Source of the DNA: Sipunculus nudus
Lineage: Eukaryota > Annelida > Sipuncula > Golfingiida > Sipunculidae
Direction of reading: 5' to 3'
Assembly (NCBI GenBank): GCA_026874595.1
Contig: CM049313.1
Span: forward strand, 80,160,659 to 80,224,658
DNA: 64,000 nucleotides
The position numbers were made by a program, and so were the translations under genes. The notes under the pieces were generated by a model that was not told the origin of the DNA, searched no databases, and worked only from the letters and a program-made list of their open reading frames with translations. Below are positions 58,743 through 64,000 of this stretch, piece after piece. The first letter of the stretch is position 1, and each line of letters opens with the position of its first letter.

Positions 58743-60310
58743 CGGCAAGCTCTCGACCTATGGTCGTCTAGTTTGTTTGTTTGTCTGTCCAGTCTCTACA
58801 GGTCACAATTTTGATCCCATCGCTTTCAAACTTTCACAGTTTGTGTAAAATCAAAAATGCAAGAAGCCTATTGTTTTTGGGCAATATAGGTCAAAGGTCA
58901 AGGTCAAGGTCATCAAAAGTTCCTAAAGTGCTCTTTTCTTCATATCTCCATTACTATTTGTCATAGCCACTTCAAACAGGGCTCATTTTAATCGGCATTC
59001 CAAGGCCTTTCTTCTGATATATATGTTGCTGAAATCTGCTGTTTCTATGGTTACACATTTTGGGGGGAAACTCATGATTTTCGAAAATAAAAGGCCTAAT
59101 TTTTCTAACTTTGTCATTTTTAAAGCTAGAGAGTTCTAGTTTTTTGCATCAGATAGTACTAAATAAGCTTTTAATTATACAAGTGAAAGTCTCGTAAAAT
59201 CTCGCACCATTTCTCGTCAAACGAGAATTTTCGAGATTTCATTAAATATGGCTTACAGGTCGCATTTTTTTAACTATGACTTTGAAAATGACATATTTTG
59301 TGTTATTTAGAAATATCTCGAAACCAATTTTTCATTTTTTGGAAATAGCCACCAGGGGGCGTGGTACATGAAACACTGTAACATATCATTTTTCTGCAAT
59401 ATCTCAAAAAATATTAAACGAGGCACCATTTTTTGGGTCGTATCTGAAACTAGGAACATTGGCTTATCCCTTCGCACATGTTGCTTTGTGCTGCCGTTAC
59501 CATGGTTACCAAATTTTGGGGTAAAACTTGACAATCTGAAAATTCGGAGTTTTCCAGCTTCTCTCTCTGTTGATATTTGCGATAGAAAGGTCTGGTGTTT
59601 GGCGTTAGACAGCATCCCTCTAGTTCTTAGTCATTCAATCGCAAGTCTCGTCATATCTCGCACCGTTTCTCGTGAAACGAGAACACGTGACCATTCAAAG
59701 AAATGCCTATAATTATGTCATTTTTCACGCTACAGACACATGGTTTGCAGCGCTGGATAGCGGCTGACACTCGCAGTCACATTCAGGGGTCACATTGTTA
59801 GTCTCGTCAAATCTCGCGCCGTTTTTCGCCAAACCACGAAGACACGTGCCGTCGCCGCAAGTGGCGGCAGGGTCCCTACGGTGGGCGGCCGGCGTGTGCA
59901 GCGGTGCGTGACGGCCTCTCCGGGCCCCATCTATGATCATACATGTTGGAGGCACAGTCCAGACTTTATTGCTTGCCGGAAATCTTCGATTTTCGCAAGC
60001 TGGTTGGTCAGTCGCGGATGTCTGTTTGTCTGTTTGTTTGTTGCTTGCCGGAAATCTTCGATTTTCGCAAGCTGGTTGGTCAGTCGCGGATGTCTGTTTG
60101 TTACTTGCCGGAATCAAAGATTCGGCAAGTATGTTGATCACTTGCGTATGTTTGTTTGTCTGTTTGTCTGTTTGTCTGTTTGTCTGTTTGTCTGTTTGTC
60201 TGTCTGTGCTCTACAGGCCACAATTTTTCACCGATCGCTCTGAAACTTATAGATATAGTGTAAGATCGGTTCTCCTCGGAGCCTATTGTTTTTGGTCATG
60301 ATCGGTGAAA
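58743..60310. repeat. Right-flank direct repeat, copy 1
   Basis: About 1.5 kb repeated at 62514-64000 with offset near 3780. The copies differ by few substitutions and one length change: an extra about 55-base duplication around 60047-60105. Parts of this element, inverted, match about 1200-2110 of the left flank. Confidence 0.8.
58888..58912 (+). promoter_or_regulatory. Nuclear-receptor-type AGGTCA direct repeat
   Basis: Four AGGTCA half sites in 25 bases: the first two one base apart (DR1 spacing), the rest head to tail. The same array occurs near 62669, a shorter one near 57069 and an inverted one at 1032-1057, so it is carried by the repeat family. Receptor binding is not shown. Confidence 0.4.
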
Positions 60311-61976
60311 GGTCAAGGTCAGTGTCACCAAAAGACCTAAAATTTTTATTTTCTTCATATCTTCGTCAATAATAATCGTAGCCGCATAATCTGTAGCTCA
60401 TTTTACTCCTCTTTATGTTAGCTTTCCAATTGCTATCAAATTTTCCCGGTCAATTGTTACCATGGTAACGTATTTTTGGGGGAAAATCTGAAAATTCGAA
60501 AATTTGACTCCAAATTTCTCATTTTTTAAGTTAGAGAGGTCTAGTTTTTTGCATTGTGTAGCATTTAATATGCTCTATGGAAAATTGATGCAAGTCTCGC
60601 AAAATCTCCTGCCATTTTTCGTCAAACGAGATTTTTCGAGATTTCATTAAATACGATTTTGAGGTGGCAGTTTTATAGCTAACGTTCTAAAAGTGACATA
60701 TTTTCTGTTTTTCTGTATTATCTCGAACTTGTTTTTTCATTTTTCGAAAATAGCCACCAGGGGGCGTGGTACCGGAAACACTACAACTTTTCATTTTTCC
60801 GCAATATCTAAAAAAATATTAAGCATATAACAATTTTCTTTGTCGCATCTAAAACTAGGATCATTGCCTTATTCCTTCCTATATATAGCCTTGTGCTGCC
60901 GTTACCATGGTTACCAAATTTTGGGGTTAAACTTGACGATCTGAAAATATGTAGTTTTTGGCTTCTATCTCGGTTGATATTTATGCTTTAAGGGTCTAGT
61001 TTTTAGCATAAGGCTGCTTTCTTTTGGGTTTAAGCTATTCCATTGCAATTCTCGTCAAATCTCGCTCGGTTTATTGCCAAACGAGAAATTACGAGATTTC
61101 ACAGAAATGCTTATAACTTGATCACGGTTAATGCTAAAATGGAGTAGTTTTCAGCATTTGGTAGTATTTCAGAAGCTGGACATGATAAAACTGCAAATCT
61201 CGCCACATCTCGTGTCATCTCCTGCCAAACGAGAATATTATAGATTTCAAACAAATGTCTTTATGTCGGTCATTTTCATGCTAGATATTTTATTTTTCTA
61301 TTGTTTAAGAATCATTTGACTAGTTTTAAGTGATAAAAGTGAATATCTCGTCATATCTCGCACCATTTCTTGTCAAACGAGAACATGGGACCATTCAAGG
61401 AAACGCCTTTAATTGTGTTATTTTTATGTGGAAGACTTATAGTTTTCAGCATTTGATAGCGTCTAACATTCTCGGTCACATTATATGATTATATTGTAAG
61501 TTTCTTCGAATCTTGCATCGTTTTTCTTCAAATAAAAAAGTACATCCAATTGCCATGACCATAAGCGATGGCAGTATGTAATAGTAAATGTCGGCAGGGG
61601 CATTACATTTGACAGTTTAAGCTTTGTTCTATGGATGTGCGATGGTCCATGAAAAGTCACAATCCGGATTGATCCCACCTGTGCTTTTGGTGGTGGCCTC
61701 TTTTCATTCTTTGTATGGCCGCACTTTGAGGATTTCAATGCATTGAAAGCTTAATGACCTATTGTAAAGGATAATCCCTTAAAAAAAAAACAAAAAAAAA
61801 AAAACAAAGAGAGAGGCTCCCCGAAATGTTACGGAATGCAGAGATAGTGTTGCTGGTAAGCACAATCACAACTATAATATCAGGGACGGATCCCCGATTT
61901 GCAGTTGGGTGTGTCAAATCAGGGACGGATATCCGGATTGCAATTAGGGGTAGGGGTTAAATATAAATTATACATC

Positions 61977-62017
<41 letters not shown>

Positions 62018-62513
62018 TACAAATTAAATTTCGCGAAGCTTACTTTTATCATTTTGGAAAATTACCACCCAGATGCCGCTGCAGTAATCATTATTGTACC
62101 ATATCTCCAAAACTATAAACTGTGTCACAACTTTGATTGTAGCATCTGAAACTAGATTTAATGCGTTTATCCTCTTGGTTACTCTTTCATATTCTTCCCT
62201 TACCATAGTGACCTTATGAAGGTTACAATTCACGAAATTCAAAGTATGAAGAATTATTCGAATAGACTGTGTTATTTTATTCATGCTTTCAATTTTGTAT
62301 GGCATGAGTACACGACCTTCACCTGGAGTTTTTTTCTGTCTGTCTGTCTGTTTGTCTGTCTACTCGTCTGCGACTTTTGAAAATCAGTAAAACCACATAA
62401 AGATGTGCTTATGTTTTCCAAACAATAGGGGTTGGTCATTTGACCTGTTCCAAATGTTTTTTGCCTTTCTACTGTTTGTTGTCTGTTAGTTTGACTTTCT
62501 AATTTCTACTTCC
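60311..62513. repeat. Right flank, diverged repeat with microsatellites
   Basis: Related to the neighbouring elements but more diverged. Contains a CTCF-like site at 60752-60769, an X-box at 60456-60469, an A-rich tract at 61782-61804, an (AAT)n microsatellite at about 61980-62015, and TCTG tracts near 62335. No gene seen. Confidence 0.7.
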
Positions 62514-64000
62514 GGCAAGTCCCGACCTATGGTCGTCTAGTCTGTTTGTTTGTTTGTTTGTTTGTCTGTCCAGTCTCTACAGGTCGCAATTTTGATCCCA
62601 TCGCTTTCAAACTTTCACAGTTTGTGTAAAATCAAAAATGCAAGAAGCCTATTGTTTTTGGGCAATATAGGTCAAAGGTCAAGGTCAAGGTCATCAAAAG
62701 TTCCTAAAGTGCTCTTTTCTTCATATCTCCATTACTATTTGTCATAGCCACTTCAAACAGGGCTCATTTTAATCGGCATTCCAAGGCCTTTCTTCTGATA
62801 TATATGTTGCTGAAATCTGCTGTTTCTATGGTTACACATTTTGGGGGGAAACTCATGATTTTCGAAAATAAAAGGCCTAATTTTTCTAACTTTGTCATTT
62901 TTAAAGCTAGAGAGTTCTAGTTTTTTGCATCAGATAGTACTAAATAAGCTTTCAATTATACAAGTGAAAGTCTCGTAAAATCTCGCACCATTTCTCGTCA
63001 AACGAGAATTTTCGAGATTTCATTAAATATGGCTTACAGGTCGCATTTTTTAAACTATGACTTTGAAAATGACATATTTTGTGTTATTTAGAAATATCTC
63101 GAAACCAATTTTTCATTTTTTGGAAATAGCCACCAGGGGGCGTGGTACATGAAACACTGTAACATATCATTTTTCTGCAATATCTCAAAAAATATTAAAC
63201 GTGACACCATTTTTTGGGTCGTATCTGAAACTAGGAACATTGGCTTATCCCTTCGCACATGTTGCTTTGTGCTGCCGTTACCATGGTTACCAAATTTTGG
63301 GGTAAAACTTGACAATCTGAAAATTCGGAGTTTTCCAGCTTCTCTCTCTGTTGATATTTGCGATAGAAAGGTCTGGTGTTTGGCGTTAGACAGCATCCCT
63401 CTAGTTCTTAGTCATTCAATCGCAAGTCTCGTCATATCTCGCACCGTTTCTCGTGAAACGAGAACACGTGACCATTCAAAGAAATGCCTATAATTATGTC
63501 ATTTTTTACGCTACAGACACATGGTTTGCAGCGCTGGATAGCGGCTGACACTCGCAGTCACATTCAGGGGTCACATTGTTAGTCTCGTCAAATCTCGCGC
63601 CGTTTTTCGCCAAACCACGAAGACACGTGCCGTCGCCGCAAGTGGCGGCAGGGTCCCTACGGTGGGCGGCCGGCGTGTGCAGCGGTGCGTGACGGCCTCT
63701 CCGGGCCCCATCTATGATCATACATGTTGGAGGCACAGTCCAGACTTTATTGCTTGCCGGAAATCTTCGATTTTCGCAAGCTGGTTGGTCAGTCGCGGAT
63801 GTCTGTTTGTCTGTTTGTTACTTGCCGGAATCAAAGATTCGGCAAGTATGTTGATCACTTGCGTATGTTTGTTTGTCTGTTTGTCTGTCTGTCTGTCTGT
63901 GCTCTACAGGCCACAATTTTTCACCGATCGCTCTGAAACTTATAGATATAGTGTAAGATCGGTTCTCCTCGGAGCCTATTGTTTTTGGTCATGATCGGTG
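62514..64000. repeat. Right-flank direct repeat, copy 2 (cut by window end)
   Basis: Second copy of 58743-60310, lacking the extra 55-base duplication. It runs off the window. The GC-rich module is at about 63615-63716 and the CTCF-like site at 63128-63144. Confidence 0.8.

Overview
This window is a scaffold piece made of two kinds of DNA. The outer parts (1-4007 and 44270-64000) are AT-rich, gene-free, repeat-dense DNA of a multicellular marine invertebrate. They hold long diverged repeats with TTTG/TCTG microsatellites, CTCF-like and nuclear-receptor-like motifs, and an 11.6 kb tandem array. The middle part (4508-43769, 39.3 kb) is compact, visibly more GC-rich, almost intron-free coding DNA whose genes look like those of a herpesvirus. 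The strongest call is a 1622-residue protein with major-capsid-protein features. Others are a kinase fused to a PD-(D/E)xK exonuclease, a protein with a B-family DNA polymerase fold and a broken active site, a RING protein, two secreted C-type lectin-like proteins and a CARD-like fragment. Herpes-like genomes linked to invertebrates (Malacoherpesviridae of molluscs, and a related sequence reported with an amphioxus genome) are the best fit. I lean to a lancelet or mollusc host, but the sequence alone does not settle this.

Layout. 1-4007: left repeat flank. 4008-4507: assembly gap of exactly 500 N. 4508-43769: herpes-like contig, cut inside a gene at both ends. 43770-44269: second gap of exactly 500 N. 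44270-55873: 9.1 near-identical copies of a 1274-bp unit. 55874-64000: right repeat flank, partly an inverted version of the left flank and itself holding a 3.78 kb-spaced direct repeat.

In the contig, genes lie on both strands, often in divergent pairs with short shared promoters (18076/18250, 24384/24632, 29791/29868, 33684/33717) and convergent pairs with facing poly(A) signals (22230/22786, 26914/27152, 39059/39558). Several proposed starts were moved to the first ATG, because the longest open frame begins at GTG or TTG. On the shared 32.9-33.7 kb stretch I chose the minus-strand gene, mainly because an AATAAA follows it.

Functional picture. Capsid: the 12331-17199 protein. DNA metabolism: the kinase-exonuclease, the inactive polymerase-like protein (possibly a helicase-primase accessory subunit), a possible OB-fold protein and a clamp-loader-like protein. 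Membrane/envelope: a minus-strand cluster of multi-pass proteins (9109-12059) and the lectin-like pair. Host interaction: the RING and CARD proteins. A FLYWCH/MULE transposase gene with one frame break sits between viral genes. No terminase, protease, active DNA polymerase or helicase is seen, so this is only part of a virus genome. Because both junctions are fixed-size gaps, the window does not prove integration.
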